64,000 bases of DNA. Origin: Anaerosporomusa subterranea (GTDB taxonomy: Bacteria; Bacillota; Negativicutes; Sporomusales; Acetonemataceae). The translations under genes were made by a program, and so were the position numbers. Under the pieces are notes generated by a model. The model did not search any database and had not been told where the DNA came from. It was given only the letters and a program-made list of their open reading frames with translations. Shown here in pieces: positions 56,809 through 64,000 of this stretch (position 1 is the first letter of the stretch; every line of letters starts with the position of its first letter). The DNA is taken from contig NZ_LSGP01000006.1 of NCBI RefSeq assembly GCF_001611555.1, forward strand, positions 88,088 through 152,087, written 5' to 3'.

Positions 56809-58002
56809 TCACTCCGTCTTTCTCGCGGATACATTTGTTCTGTCCATTGCGACTTTACGCTCTGTCAATTGCATCACCGCCACAATCGCGCTGCCGACGC
56901 CAAATGCGCCCATCAGCCAGAAGCCCCAGGCCAGACCTGCTCTATCGCTAATGATCCCAACTAGCACTGGACCAAGAAACATACCGAGACCATAAATAGC
57001 CTGATACATACCCATGGCGCTGGCTCGCTGGTGGCTGGCGACACCTCTGATACTTAGCCCCATTAGCAGCGGAAATATCACTCCCCGGGCAAAACCGCCT
57101 AACGCCTGTGATAGATACAGACCATAGATGCCGCTGAGCGAGGGAATAATCGCATAAGCCGCACCTGTGGCGACAAAGCTGGCAGCGATGGAGAAGCGTT
57201 CACCGAACCGATTGGCGAAATAGGCGCCACTTAGGGTGGAAGCGATAATACCGGGCAGCATAAACAATGTCTGCAGCAAGCCAAGTTCAAAGTTGCTGGC
57301 GCCAATCTGGCGGGCTGCGATCGGCGTAAAGCCAAACACCCCACCGTAGGTTAGCACTTGGATACAGAAGCCCAGTAGCGAAGCAATCATCAAATTTCTC
57401 TGTTTTGCCATAGCTAGCAATCCGGATAAAGTTAAGGCTGGGCGCTTATGCTCTTCCGGCTCAGGAGCGGCAAAGCTCAGCGCGATGCCAATTACCCCTC
57501 CCGCAGCTGCCACCAGAAACGTGTACTCTTGGCTGAAGTGGGTCGCAATCAAGCCGCCAGCAAACATGGCGAGAACTTGAGCAAGGTTGAGAATCGCATT
57601 TACGATGCCCATGGCTTTTGTTGCCTCATCAGGCTGAAACAGACTGGCAAATGTGACAGTGTGAATCACCCAGGTCGCCGCCGCCACACCAGAAAGTGCG
57701 CGAAAAACCAGCAGTCCCATCTCACTAGGAAATAGCCACATGCCAAGAGAGCTTGCCACACTGACCGCAACGCCTGCAACAACAAACTGACGGCGTTTGT
57801 TAATGGTATCTGACCAAATGCCAAGCGGGATCCGCAACAGCATTTGCGTAAAGCCATACGAACCTAAGATGATGCCCAGCATTTCATAGGAAATTCCCAT
57901 TTCCCGAGCATAGGCCGGGAATACCGGCACATAGACATACTGGGAAAACCAGAAAAAACCGATCGCCAGCCCGAACAGAGTAATTTGCCTTGACCTCGTC
58001 AT
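56809..58002 (-). CDS. MFS transporter
   Basis: 397 residues with twelve predicted membrane segments. The loop 2-3 signature is visible as 'GIWSDTINKRRQFVVAG', and the second half has a matching 'GAYFANRFGERFSIAAS'. It belongs to the drug/sugar-efflux type MFS (MFS_1). No substrate can be assigned; location beside the aro cluster may be coincidental, as it ends about 40 bases upstream of the aro promoter on the same strand without any gene overlap. Confidence 0.92.
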   Translation of the reverse strand: MTRSRQITLFGLAIGFFWFSQYVYVPVFPAYAREMGISYEMLGIILGSYGFTQMLLRIPLGIWSDTINKRRQFVVAGVAVSVASSLGMWLFPSEMGLLVFRALSGVAAATWVIHTVTFASLFQPDEATKAMGIVNAILNLAQVLAMFAGGLIATHFSQEYTFLVAAAGGVIGIALSFAAPEPEEHKRPALTLSGLLAMAKQRNLMIASLLGFCIQVLTYGGVFGFTPIAARQIGASNFELGLLQTLFMLPGIIASTLSGAYFANRFGERFSIAASFVATGAAYAIIPSLSGIYGLYLSQALGGFARGVIFPLLMGLSIRGVASHQRASAMGMYQAIYGLGMFLGPVLVGIISDRAGLAWGFWLMGAFGVGSAIVAVMQLTERKVAMDRTNVSARKTE

Positions 58003-58072
58003 CTAATTTTCTACTCCCGTCCTCGTCCCAGCCTATTCAACGGCTCAACTTCGCTATCTAGACTGTATTCAC

Positions 58073-58639
58073 TTAGACGATCTTTTCTCCATGATAACGC
58101 TCGCCGCCTGCATCAGGCAGCAGTTTATAACGTTCAGTCCAAAGTGTTTTATACTTCAATGCCTGGGCATGGATCTTATCCCAGTCCTCAGGAATCGACT
58201 TGATTACTTTGGCCGGCATACCGACGACCAGCGAATGCGGCGGGATAACCTGATGTTCCCTCACTAGCGCGCCGGCAGCTACAATACTGCCTTTTCCAAC
58301 TACCGCGCCGGTGAGTACAATCGCACCCATGCCGATCAGGCAATGATCTTCAACCGTACAGCCGTGCAGTATAGCATTATGCCCCACGGTCACGAAATCG
58401 CCGATAATGCACGGATTATGATCCGCCACATGCAGCACGCTATTGTCCTGTACATTGCTGTAACGGCCAACTTCAATGCGATTGACATCGCCGCGAGCGA
58501 CTGTATTGAACCAGAGGCTCGAGAATTCTTTCATCGTCACTGCGCCGATAACGCGAGCGCCATCAGCAATAAATGTTTTTTCATCAAGCGTGGGAGTAAC
58601 TCCCTCAAAGTCATTACCTTTAAAACTCTTACTCATCAT
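58073..58639 (-). CDS. Gamma-carbonic anhydrase family protein
   Basis: About 188 residues; AAGG precedes the ATG at 58639, with a GTG (58645) and a second ATG (58636) nearby as alternatives. Hexapeptide repeats form a left-handed beta-helix ('GARVIGAVTM', 'GRYSNVQDNSVLHVADHN', 'IIGDFVTVGHNAILHGCTVE'). The three zinc-ligand histidines of the gamma class are in place (HVADH, GHNAILHG), followed by 'VGMPAKVIK'. It may be a carbonic anhydrase or a YrdA/PaaY-type relative. It is monocistronic. Confidence 0.93.
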   Translation of the reverse strand: MMSKSFKGNDFEGVTPTLDEKTFIADGARVIGAVTMKEFSSLWFNTVARGDVNRIEVGRYSNVQDNSVLHVADHNPCIIGDFVTVGHNAILHGCTVEDHCLIGMGAIVLTGAVVGKGSIVAAGALVREHQVIPPHSLVVGMPAKVIKSIPEDWDKIHAQALKYKTLWTERYKLLPDAGGERYHGEKIV

Positions 58640-58686
58640 ATCCACCTTCCTCTTTGTTTTTCAGGAGTCTGTTGCAAACCTATTCT

Positions 58687-58812
58687 CAGACCGTTCAGAA
58701 AGTGCCAGATGCTAGGCAGCCCGAGGAAGCGCGCGCAGACAGTACGTTCGGAGGGTACGACAAGCGCGCTCCCGCAGGGCTAACAACGCAGATGGTGCTT
58801 TATCAACGGTCT
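58687..58812. repeat. Palindrome-ended intergenic repeat, short copy (126 bp)
   Basis: Starts CAGACCGTTCAGAAAGTGCC and ends TTATCAACGGTCT. All of it is found, in the same order, in the 292-bp copy at 19799-20090, which has extra blocks inserted. Its right end is two bases from the ywbE stop codon, just as the long copy abuts the lrgB stop. Confidence 0.88.
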
Positions 58813-58813
58813 C

Positions 58814-59008
58814 CTAACCGATAATCTCGTGAACCCGTCCTACAGTTCCATCACTTAGTCGAACCTTGATTCCGCGCGTATGAACAGCGCTGCTGGTCAG
58901 GATATCTTTCACCACTCCCACGGTCAATTGGCCGCTGCGCTGGTGTTGCTTTTGCACGATCTTCACCTGGAGTCCAGGCCTGATGTCGCTGCGTTTTGTT
59001 CCGTCCAT
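58814..59008 (-). CDS. ywbE: YwbE family protein
   Basis: 64 residues matching YwbE: 'RSDIRPGLQVKIVQKQHQ' and 'GVVKDILTSSAVHTRGIKV', ending 'GTVGRVHEII'. This KOW-like small basic protein is widespread in Firmicutes and has no known function. AAGGAGG precedes the ATG. Its stop is followed at once by the palindromic repeat. Confidence 0.93.
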   Translation of the reverse strand: MDGTKRSDIRPGLQVKIVQKQHQRSGQLTVGVVKDILTSSAVHTRGIKVRLSDGTVGRVHEIIG

Positions 59009-59032
59009 GACTCACCTCCTTAGATTTGTTCG

Positions 59033-59075
59033 AACCGCAGAGTGCACAGAATACACGGAGGGTACACAGAGGGCT
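59033..59075 (+). repeat. Dispersed 'CAGAGTACRCAGAG' repeat, forward copy
   Basis: Reads 'AACCGCAGAGTGCACAGAAT' and then 'GGGTACACAGAGGGCTCC', closely matching the copy at 19668. It lies between the GIY-YIG and ywbE genes. Confidence 0.75.
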
Positions 59076-59080
59076 CCTGA

Positions 59081-59335
59081 TTATGCTTCGAATTTAAACG
59101 ACTCAATCAGTTTCCGCTTTTCTTGCCGCGGCAGTCGCTTTATCGCCGCTTCGCGTCGCTGACCGCTGCTTTGATCAGGTTGATACTCAGAATAGACCAG
59201 TTTGACCGGCAACCGCCCCCGGGTATAACGAGCGCCAGATCCGGCATTATGCGCAGCCAACCGGGCGTCAAGGTCTGTTGTCCAGCCAGTATACAGCGTC
59301 CCATCGGCGCATTCAAGAATATAGGTATATGGCAT
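59081..59335 (-). CDS. GIY-YIG nuclease family protein (YhbQ/UPF0213 type)
   Basis: 84 residues, a single GIY-YIG domain: 'YTYILECADGTLYTGWTTDL' carries the two Tyr motif (variants YTY and YTG), followed by the conserved Arg in 'LDARLAAHNAG' and a Glu in 'RREAAIKRL'. Stand-alone proteins of this size (YhbQ, UPF0213) act on DNA, but their role is not settled. It is located between repeats and is monocistronic. Confidence 0.93.
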   Translation of the reverse strand: MPYTYILECADGTLYTGWTTDLDARLAAHNAGSGARYTRGRLPVKLVYSEYQPDQSSGQRREAAIKRLPRQEKRKLIESFKFEA

Positions 59336-59502
59336 AGTTTCTCCTTGAAGAGGTTATCCATACGGCCATCGATTCTCTGTTCAGAGTTATCTCCAGTTTA
59401 CACCAATTATGGATGGTAGACAATAAGATGGCAGGAATTTGGCGAAATTCGTCGAAATTAATCGCGAAGTTATGAATTGGGGCGAAAGCTGAGGGAGCTT
59501 GG

Positions 59503-60993
59503 ATGCGTTTTGCAAATAGAGTTACAATACTACTTGCCATTCTCATTGTTATTAGCAGCCTCATTCAATTCTTAGCTTTTGATAGGATATTTCTTTCAAC
59601 TACGAATACGCTATTATTAGCCACTAATGAAAAAGCGGCTCAGAATATTGGGGAAACCCTAGCCTCTTATTTTACAAGAACCCAAGACGTAGTGAAAACA
59701 ATTGCTGCTGACCCTGATATCAGAGAGAACCCAAACTCGCTTAATAAAGTTAACTCACTTATTCCTGAAATTAATATGATCTTTATACTTGATACGCAAG
59801 GCAACGTTCTACGCGCAACCGGAGCAAACACCGGCGCTAACGTAGCAAAGAGAGATTACTTCCCACGCGCCATGCAAGGCGAGACATATATCAGCAATGT
59901 CTTTACGAGCGCAGCAAACCGCCAGGTTATTGCGATTGCAACCCCTATTTTGGAAAACGGAAGTGTCTCAGGCGTAGTTGTTGCATCTGTTTGGCTGCAC
60001 GATAATTACTTGTCGTCAATGTTTGATAATAAGTCATTTGGCCGGAACGGAATTATCATGATCACCGATGCTGAAGGGATCGTCATTTATCATCCGGATA
60101 AGTCTCGTATCGGCAAGAAGGCCTCAATATTCGACAAGCTACAGGAACCATCGGGCACGGTGACTATGGTTAACGGCGCTGGCGAAGAGCAATACATCGG
60201 ATATTCTAAGCTTCCAGGATCGAACTGGCTTGTCGCGGTACGTACTCCAACTGCTGAGTTAAAAGAGCTTCGCCGTTTAGTGATTTACCAAATTATCGCT
60301 GTATCGCTAATTACCATTTTCTTAGCGGTTGCGATTGGCATATATACATTGCGCCGCTATATAAAACCGTTCGAAAGACTAGTTCAAGCATTCAGTTCTG
60401 TTAGAAAAGGAAAATATCGTGCAATTACTCCAACAGACTATGCCAGCGAATTCGATGAAATCGTGCAAGCCTATAACCTCACTGTGAAAAGACTTGAAGA
60501 TCTCCATAACGCCTTACGCGGCGCTGCCGATATTGACGGTTTGACCGGAGCCTATAATCGTCGGGCTTTTGACCAAACCTTGGCGTCGCTGTATAGCGAA
60601 ATGCAAGCCGGCTCGCTGACAAGCCTTGGAATACTGTTTTTAGACCTGGATAACTTCAAAAATCTGAATGATACGCAGGGGCACCAAGCTGGAGATGACG
60701 TTTTACGGGATTTTGCCGCTTTAGCTAGGTCGGTGGTAGAACCCCGCACGCTTTTCCGGTACGGCGGTGATGAATTCGTGATTATTCTGCGGGATCTCCC
60801 CCGCAGCACAATAATTTCTTTAGCTGAAGAGCTACGCTCACTATCTGAAAAGGAACTGCGAGGCTGTACCATGAGTATCGGTATCGCAACCTATCCTGAA
60901 AACTCCAATTCTATTGATGAATTATTGGTTTTTGCTGATAAAGCGCTATATATTAGCAAGAGTATGAAGAATACGGTGACAGCCTCCCTTTAA
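59503..60993 (+). CDS. Cache-HAMP-GGDEF membrane diguanylate cyclase
   Basis: 496 residues: a first membrane helix (about 7-29), an extracytoplasmic double-Cache sensor ('FILDTQGNVLRATGANTG', 'YISNVFTSAANRQVIAIATP', 'MITDAEGIVIYHPD'), a second helix (about 266-288), a HAMP-like region, then a GGDEF domain with 'DIDGLTGAYNRRAF', 'DLDNFKNLNDTQGHQ' and intact 'RYGGDEFVIIL'. The I-site position reads 'VEPR', so product inhibition is not expected. The ATG has GGGAG upstream. A bidirectional terminator follows. Confidence 0.94.
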   Translation: MRFANRVTILLAILIVISSLIQFLAFDRIFLSTTNTLLLATNEKAAQNIGETLASYFTRTQDVVKTIAADPDIRENPNSLNKVNSLIPEINMIFILDTQGNVLRATGANTGANVAKRDYFPRAMQGETYISNVFTSAANRQVIAIATPILENGSVSGVVVASVWLHDNYLSSMFDNKSFGRNGIIMITDAEGIVIYHPDKSRIGKKASIFDKLQEPSGTVTMVNGAGEEQYIGYSKLPGSNWLVAVRTPTAELKELRRLVIYQIIAVSLITIFLAVAIGIYTLRRYIKPFERLVQAFSSVRKGKYRAITPTDYASEFDEIVQAYNLTVKRLEDLHNALRGAADIDGLTGAYNRRAFDQTLASLYSEMQAGSLTSLGILFLDLDNFKNLNDTQGHQAGDDVLRDFAALARSVVEPRTLFRYGGDEFVIILRDLPRSTIISLAEELRSLSEKELRGCTMSIGIATYPENSNSIDELLVFADKALYISKSMKNTVTASL

Positions 60994-61007
60994 ATTCTAA
61001 TACGTTT

Positions 61008-61053
61008 ATAAAAACTGCAGGGGCGACTCATGAGTCGCCCCTGCAGTTTTTAT
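61008..61053. terminator. Bidirectional terminator, perfect 46-bp palindrome
   Basis: Arms 61008-61030 and 61031-61053 are perfectly complementary with no spacer (centre GACTCATGAGTC) and are flanked by A's and T's. It lies between the convergent Cache-GGDEF and cytochrome-like genes. Confidence 0.92.
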
Positions 61054-61117
61054 CTTACTATTCGTCGCGCACTGTTTGTGCTTGCGGGTTACCCTCAGCG
61101 GCACTCCTATTAGCAAA

Positions 61118-61684
61118 CTACAAGCTCTTATGCACCACATAGCTGAGGACAAATCCGGCGGCCAGATACCGGTGCAGGCTGCGAAACATCCTCTGCGCGG
61201 GTAGTTGGCGTAGCTTCAGACCGAGGATTGCCAGTGCGCTGATGAACAACAACGCAGCAACGCCGGAGTAAACCCTAGGATGGGCGATAGGACCGCGCCA
61301 GCCAGAGAACATGATATATGCATGCACCAGCAGCAGGCTCAATGCACATACACCAAACAACGGGTGTAAATAACGCAGACTGGAAATACACGTTTTCACA
61401 AAGGCGTCACTCACAGCCGATAGCGCTAGCTTGCGTTTTCGCGCCTGTAGATACATTTCTCTGAGCAAGTAGTACGCCACTGCCAGAAAGCTGGCGACGA
61501 TAGCAATCTTGGCTACTGTTTTAGCCACAGAGCGGACTGTCGGTCGTGGGAATTGGCCGAGAAAAGCAAATTGTACATCAAAAACGATGATCGCAACCGT
61601 CAAAGCGAAGACAGTCGTGCCAATGATAACAAACTGTGCTGATAATGCTTTGCTCATATTCTCGATTTTCTTAATCAACTCCAT
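61118..61684 (-). CDS. Ferric-reductase-like di-heme b membrane protein
   Basis: 188 residues with about five membrane segments. Two helices each carry histidines separated by 13 residues: 'HPLFGVCALSLLLVH' and 'HRYLAAGFVLSYVVH'. This H-x13-H pattern in two helices is the bis-heme arrangement of ferric reductase and NADPH oxidase membrane domains. There is no flavin or NAD domain, so a partner would be needed to supply electrons, as in MsrQ-type proteins. AGGCGT lies before the ATG (58-nt pyrimidine-poor leader). Convergent with the Cache-GGDEF gene. Confidence 0.8.
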   Translation of the reverse strand: MELIKKIENMSKALSAQFVIIGTTVFALTVAIIVFDVQFAFLGQFPRPTVRSVAKTVAKIAIVASFLAVAYYLLREMYLQARKRKLALSAVSDAFVKTCISSLRYLHPLFGVCALSLLLVHAYIMFSGWRGPIAHPRVYSGVAALLFISALAILGLKLRQLPAQRMFRSLHRYLAAGFVLSYVVHKSL

Positions 61685-61759
61685 AGATACGCCTCCCGAG
61701 ACTTCTGTTACAGTTTGTTTCGACAGAGCAGAAAAACGTCCTGCACATTAATAAATAAA

Positions 61760-61800
61760 AGCGTCCTCTTCGTTGTATTGTCCGCCAGACAGAGGACGTT
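61760..61800. terminator. Possible terminator hairpin in divergent intergenic region
   Basis: GCGTCCTCT and AGAGGACGT pair over nine to ten bases around a 21-base loop. T-runs follow on both strands. The hairpin stands between divergent genes, so it may attenuate the cytochrome-like transcript or be a remnant. Confidence 0.45.
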
Positions 61801-61923
61801 GTTTTCTTTTCTATTTGGCGAACTTAAGTGACAATGTAGTTTAGCGAGCAGGAATATACAGCCTAGCGTGGAAGTTCAACTATCAAAACACGTAATCTGG
61901 CAGACTAGGAGTTGGCACTCATT

Positions 61924-63161
61924 GTGATCGCTGCAGGGAAAATTCTTCTCACACTCAGCATTATTGTTTTTTTATTGCGCCTTAAGACACCGATAGCAAA
62001 GGCCATGTTAGGCGGCTCACTCGTTTTATTCTTTTTATCAGAACCCACGCTGCCAAAGCTGACAACAGCCGCCTGGGCGACAGTCAGCAGCCATAGCGCT
62101 TGGGAGATTCTCCTGGCTCTTTACTTTGTCATGTGCCTTGAATATCAACTGCGAACGCATGGCATCATTGACGGTTTGATGGCAGCAGCCCGCCGCCTCT
62201 TGCAGAGCGACCGTGTTCTTCTGGCGGCAATGCCTGCTTTCCTCGGCTTTTTGCCATCTCTCGGCGGTGCTATTTTCTCGGCTCCTCTGGTAGAAAATGC
62301 GAGTAGAAGCTATCAGATCTCCGCCGAAGTCAAATCAGCCGTTAACTACTGGTTTCGCCATGTCTGGGAATTTACAAACCCCATTATGACTGGCATGTTG
62401 CTGGCTAGCCAAATCTCTAACATTCCGCTTGCCGATCTCATTGTGAAAATGGCATGGATAACTGTTTTTACGTAACTGTTTTTACGATCTTGATTGGCTG
62501 GTTGTTCTTGGTTGTTCCTTTAAAACCCACTACCGACCCTGCCTCTGTTCTTGAAAGGGACACTGATTTGATCAGCACAACAACTCACAAGCGTTATGTC
62601 GCGTTAGCAGTAAGTCCGATATTAGCTAATTTGGCTCTTGTCGTACTGTTCAAGCTAAATGCTTCGCTGTCAATGGCTCTGATCGTTCTCTGTGTGACCG
62701 GCATCTTGCGGCAAAGTGCTGCCGATATTCGCGCCATGCTGATCCATGCGTTTGACCGCAAACTGTTATGGGGTATTATCGGTATTATTTTCTTTCAAAA
62801 TATATTGCGCCAGTCCGGCGCTGTTGGCGATATTGGCATCGTATTAAATGATTTAGCCGTTCCATCAGTTGTGGCTATTGGTATCATCGCTTTTATTTCC
62901 GGACTTCTGACAGGGACTTCGCAAGGTTTTGTTGCCATCACGTTTCCCTTTATCGCTGAATTGTCGCCTGGTGACCTAAACCTGGCAATGATCTGCTTTG
63001 TCATGGGTACGGCTGGCCAGATGTTGTCTCCTGCGCATCTTTGTTTGTTAGTCACTCTTGATTATTTTAAGGCAGATTTGCTAAAAACACTGCGCCCAAT
63101 TTTCGTCATGCAAGCAATCGTGATAACAGCGGTTTATGCCGTTATCGGAATCTGGGGATAG
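61924..63161 (+). pseudogene. DUF401 family membrane protein, frameshifted by tandem duplication
   Basis: Two adjoining readings, up to 62475 and from about 62487, together make one DUF401 protein of about 410 residues with about ten membrane segments ('LPSLGGAIFSAPLVENASRS', 'FRHVWEFTNPIMTGMLLAS' in the first half; 'GLLTGTSQGFVAITFPF' and 'GTAGQMLSPAHLCLLVTLDY' in the second). A perfect 14-bp tandem duplication at 62459-62486 shifts the frame and brings TAA into frame. Deleting one copy restores a continuous reading. AGGAG at 61907 gives GTG 61924 as the likely start. DUF401 proteins are membrane permease-like; function unknown. Confidence 0.88.
62459..62486 (+). repeat. 14-bp tandem duplication inside DUF401 gene
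   Basis: TAACTGTTTTTACG occurs twice in direct succession (62459-62472 and 62473-62486). Fourteen is not a multiple of three, so it causes the frameshift described for the gene. Confidence 0.97.
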
Positions 63162-63210
63162 TACCCAAGTCACAAGTGACAACATCGAAATATCACCAAC
63201 TACAAAAAAA

Positions 63211-63230
63211 GCGCACTCAACTCAGTGCGC
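63211..63230 (-). terminator. Small hairpin with T-run on the minus strand
   Basis: GCGCACT/AGTGCGC arms around six bases, preceded on the plus strand by seven A's. It would stop minus-strand transcription entering the DUF401 gene. Confidence 0.5.
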
Positions 63231-63289
63231 CGCTAATGATTTATTCGAGTTTGCTTAGAAGAGCTAGAATCACTTATCTGGAAACTTAG

Positions 63290-63332
63290 CCGCTGTAAGA
63301 CTCCAGTTTTAGAAGCCGGAGTCCTACAGCGG
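63290..63332. repeat. Inverted repeat upstream of the LysR gene
   Basis: CCGCTGTA and TACAGCGG form the outer arms, and GACTCC/GGAGTC the inner arms, with one mismatch and an 11-base loop. No T-run follows. It lies 120 bases before the LysR start and may be a regulatory site or an attenuation structure. Confidence 0.5.
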
Positions 63333-63451
63333 TCTGGTTATCGGATAAACTTCACCTGATTGCAGATTATCTTTTCAAATCAATAAAGCCAAATTCATAT
63401 TGTCAATGTTATAATTGATTTAGTTAATTCAGTCAATTCCAGGAGGCCTTT

Positions 63452-64000
63452 ATGGATTTACGGCAATTAGAATATTTTCAAACAGCCAGCAGACTGAAAA
63501 GCATTACCCGGGCAGCTGAGCATCTGCATGTTTCGCAGTCGACTGTAACTTTAGCCATTCAGAGGTTGGAGGATAAACTCGGCATTTTACTGTTTGACCG
63601 CAGCCAAAAGCAACTACTGTTGACTGCCGAGGGGCAGGTGTTTTTACCCAAAATCGAGGATATCATGAACCGCCTGCAAGATGCGGTGGCGGAAATGGAT
63701 AAATACCGTAAACTGCAAAAAGGCACACTTAGTGTTGGTGTGCCGCCAATGATTGGCTCATTCCTTTTTCCGGAAATACTGGCTGGTTTTAAAAAACTGT
63801 TTGCCAATATACAGCTTTCCACGATTGAAGAAAGCTCTTTCACAATCCGACAACTTCTGGAAAGAGGTGAATTGGACTTAGGAATTGTTAATCTGTATCA
63901 ACCGACGCCAATGCTAGAAACCTTGCAGATAACAAGGGAGCAGTTTGTTGCCTGCCTACCGTTAGCCCATCCTTTAGCAGGAAATACAGTCATATCTCTT
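63452..64000 (+). CDS. LysR-family transcriptional regulator, truncated by window end
   Basis: 183 codons are visible and the frame is open at the window edge; a LysR protein is usually about 300 residues. AGGAGG precedes the ATG at 63452. The N-terminal HTH is plain: 'MDLRQLEYFQTASRLKSITR', 'AAEHLHVSQSTVTLAIQRLE' and 'LGILLFDRSQKQLLLTAEGQ', then the effector domain begins 'LQKGTLSVGVPPMIGSFLFP'. Its target is unknown; the nearest gene is the broken DUF401 permease upstream, so a lost regulatory link is possible. Confidence 0.92.
   Translation, partial: MDLRQLEYFQTASRLKSITRAAEHLHVSQSTVTLAIQRLEDKLGILLFDRSQKQLLLTAEGQVFLPKIEDIMNRLQDAVAEMDKYRKLQKGTLSVGVPPMIGSFLFPEILAGFKKLFANIQLSTIEESSFTIRQLLERGELDLGIVNLYQPTPMLETLQITREQFVACLPLAHPLAGNTVISL

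Noticed and set aside
62454..62490. Programmed frameshift or selenocysteine at the DUF401 break
   Set aside because: The stop is TAA, which is not read as selenocysteine, and there is no slippery heptamer. An exact 14-bp duplication explains the break more simply.

Overview
The window looks like a chromosomal segment of a spore-former-related, diderm Firmicute (Negativicutes, most likely a Sporomusaceae relative). Firmicute-type genes are common: AddAB, the c-di-AMP (ydaO) leader, PepV, YwbE, LrgAB, PyrD, and an exopolysaccharide operon in the order known from Bacillus ydaJKLMN. One operon also encodes an outer-membrane beta-barrel ending in Phe, which requires an outer membrane. No rRNA, tRNA, phage, insertion sequence or CRISPR array was seen. 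The taxonomic placement is inference from gene content.

Layout. 0-12.7 kb: an EamA and a LysE transporter, a secreted 5'-nucleotidase, addB-addA recombination nuclease, and a PAS-GGDEF-HD-GYP protein. 12.9-19.7 kb: a c-di-AMP riboswitch before a 3D-domain wall protein, an RMD1/DUF155 protein, pepV plus an SDR, then a yybP-ykoY Mn2+ riboswitch before a P-type ATPase. 20-22 kb: lrgB, lrgA and pyrD. 22.2-27.3 kb: a V4R protein and a SiaA-SiaB-SiaC partner-switch module whose last gene is a PucR/CdaR-type DNA-binding protein in place of the usual SiaD cyclase, then a PAS-GGDEF protein. 27.5-36.7 kb: a c-di-GMP-I riboswitch controlling a six-gene polysaccharide operon. 36.7-41.2 kb: an AbrB-type membrane protein, an M20 peptidase and a MASE3-GGDEF protein. 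41.4-43 kb: a Gfo/Idh/MocA oxidoreductase and, with no conventional ORF, a selenoprotein gene with an in-frame TGA. 43-47.4 kb: amtB-glnK behind an attenuated leader, then a YjiH/YjiG pair with an M20D amidohydrolase. 47.6-49.3 kb: small proteins.

49.4-56.8 kb: all seven shikimate-pathway activities on the minus strand (aroA, aroC, aroK, then aroF, aroB, an aroE-aroK fusion, aroQ). Two homologous 44-codon Phe/Tyr-rich leader peptides, each followed by a terminator, precede aroA and aroF. 56.8-64 kb: an MFS transporter, a gamma-carbonic anhydrase-like protein, YwbE, a GIY-YIG protein, a Cache-GGDEF protein, a small di-heme b cytochrome-like protein, a DUF401 gene broken by a 14-bp tandem duplication, and a LysR regulator cut by the window end.

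Regulatory theme: second messengers dominate. There are four GGDEF proteins with an intact motif, one degenerate GGDEF receptor, one HD-GYP domain, a c-di-GMP riboswitch and a c-di-AMP riboswitch. The most interesting items are the hidden selenoprotein, the twin aromatic leader peptides, the Sia module with a DNA-binding effector, and the riboswitch-controlled diderm form of the ydaJKLMN/pss polysaccharide system. Two intergenic repeat families recur across the window.
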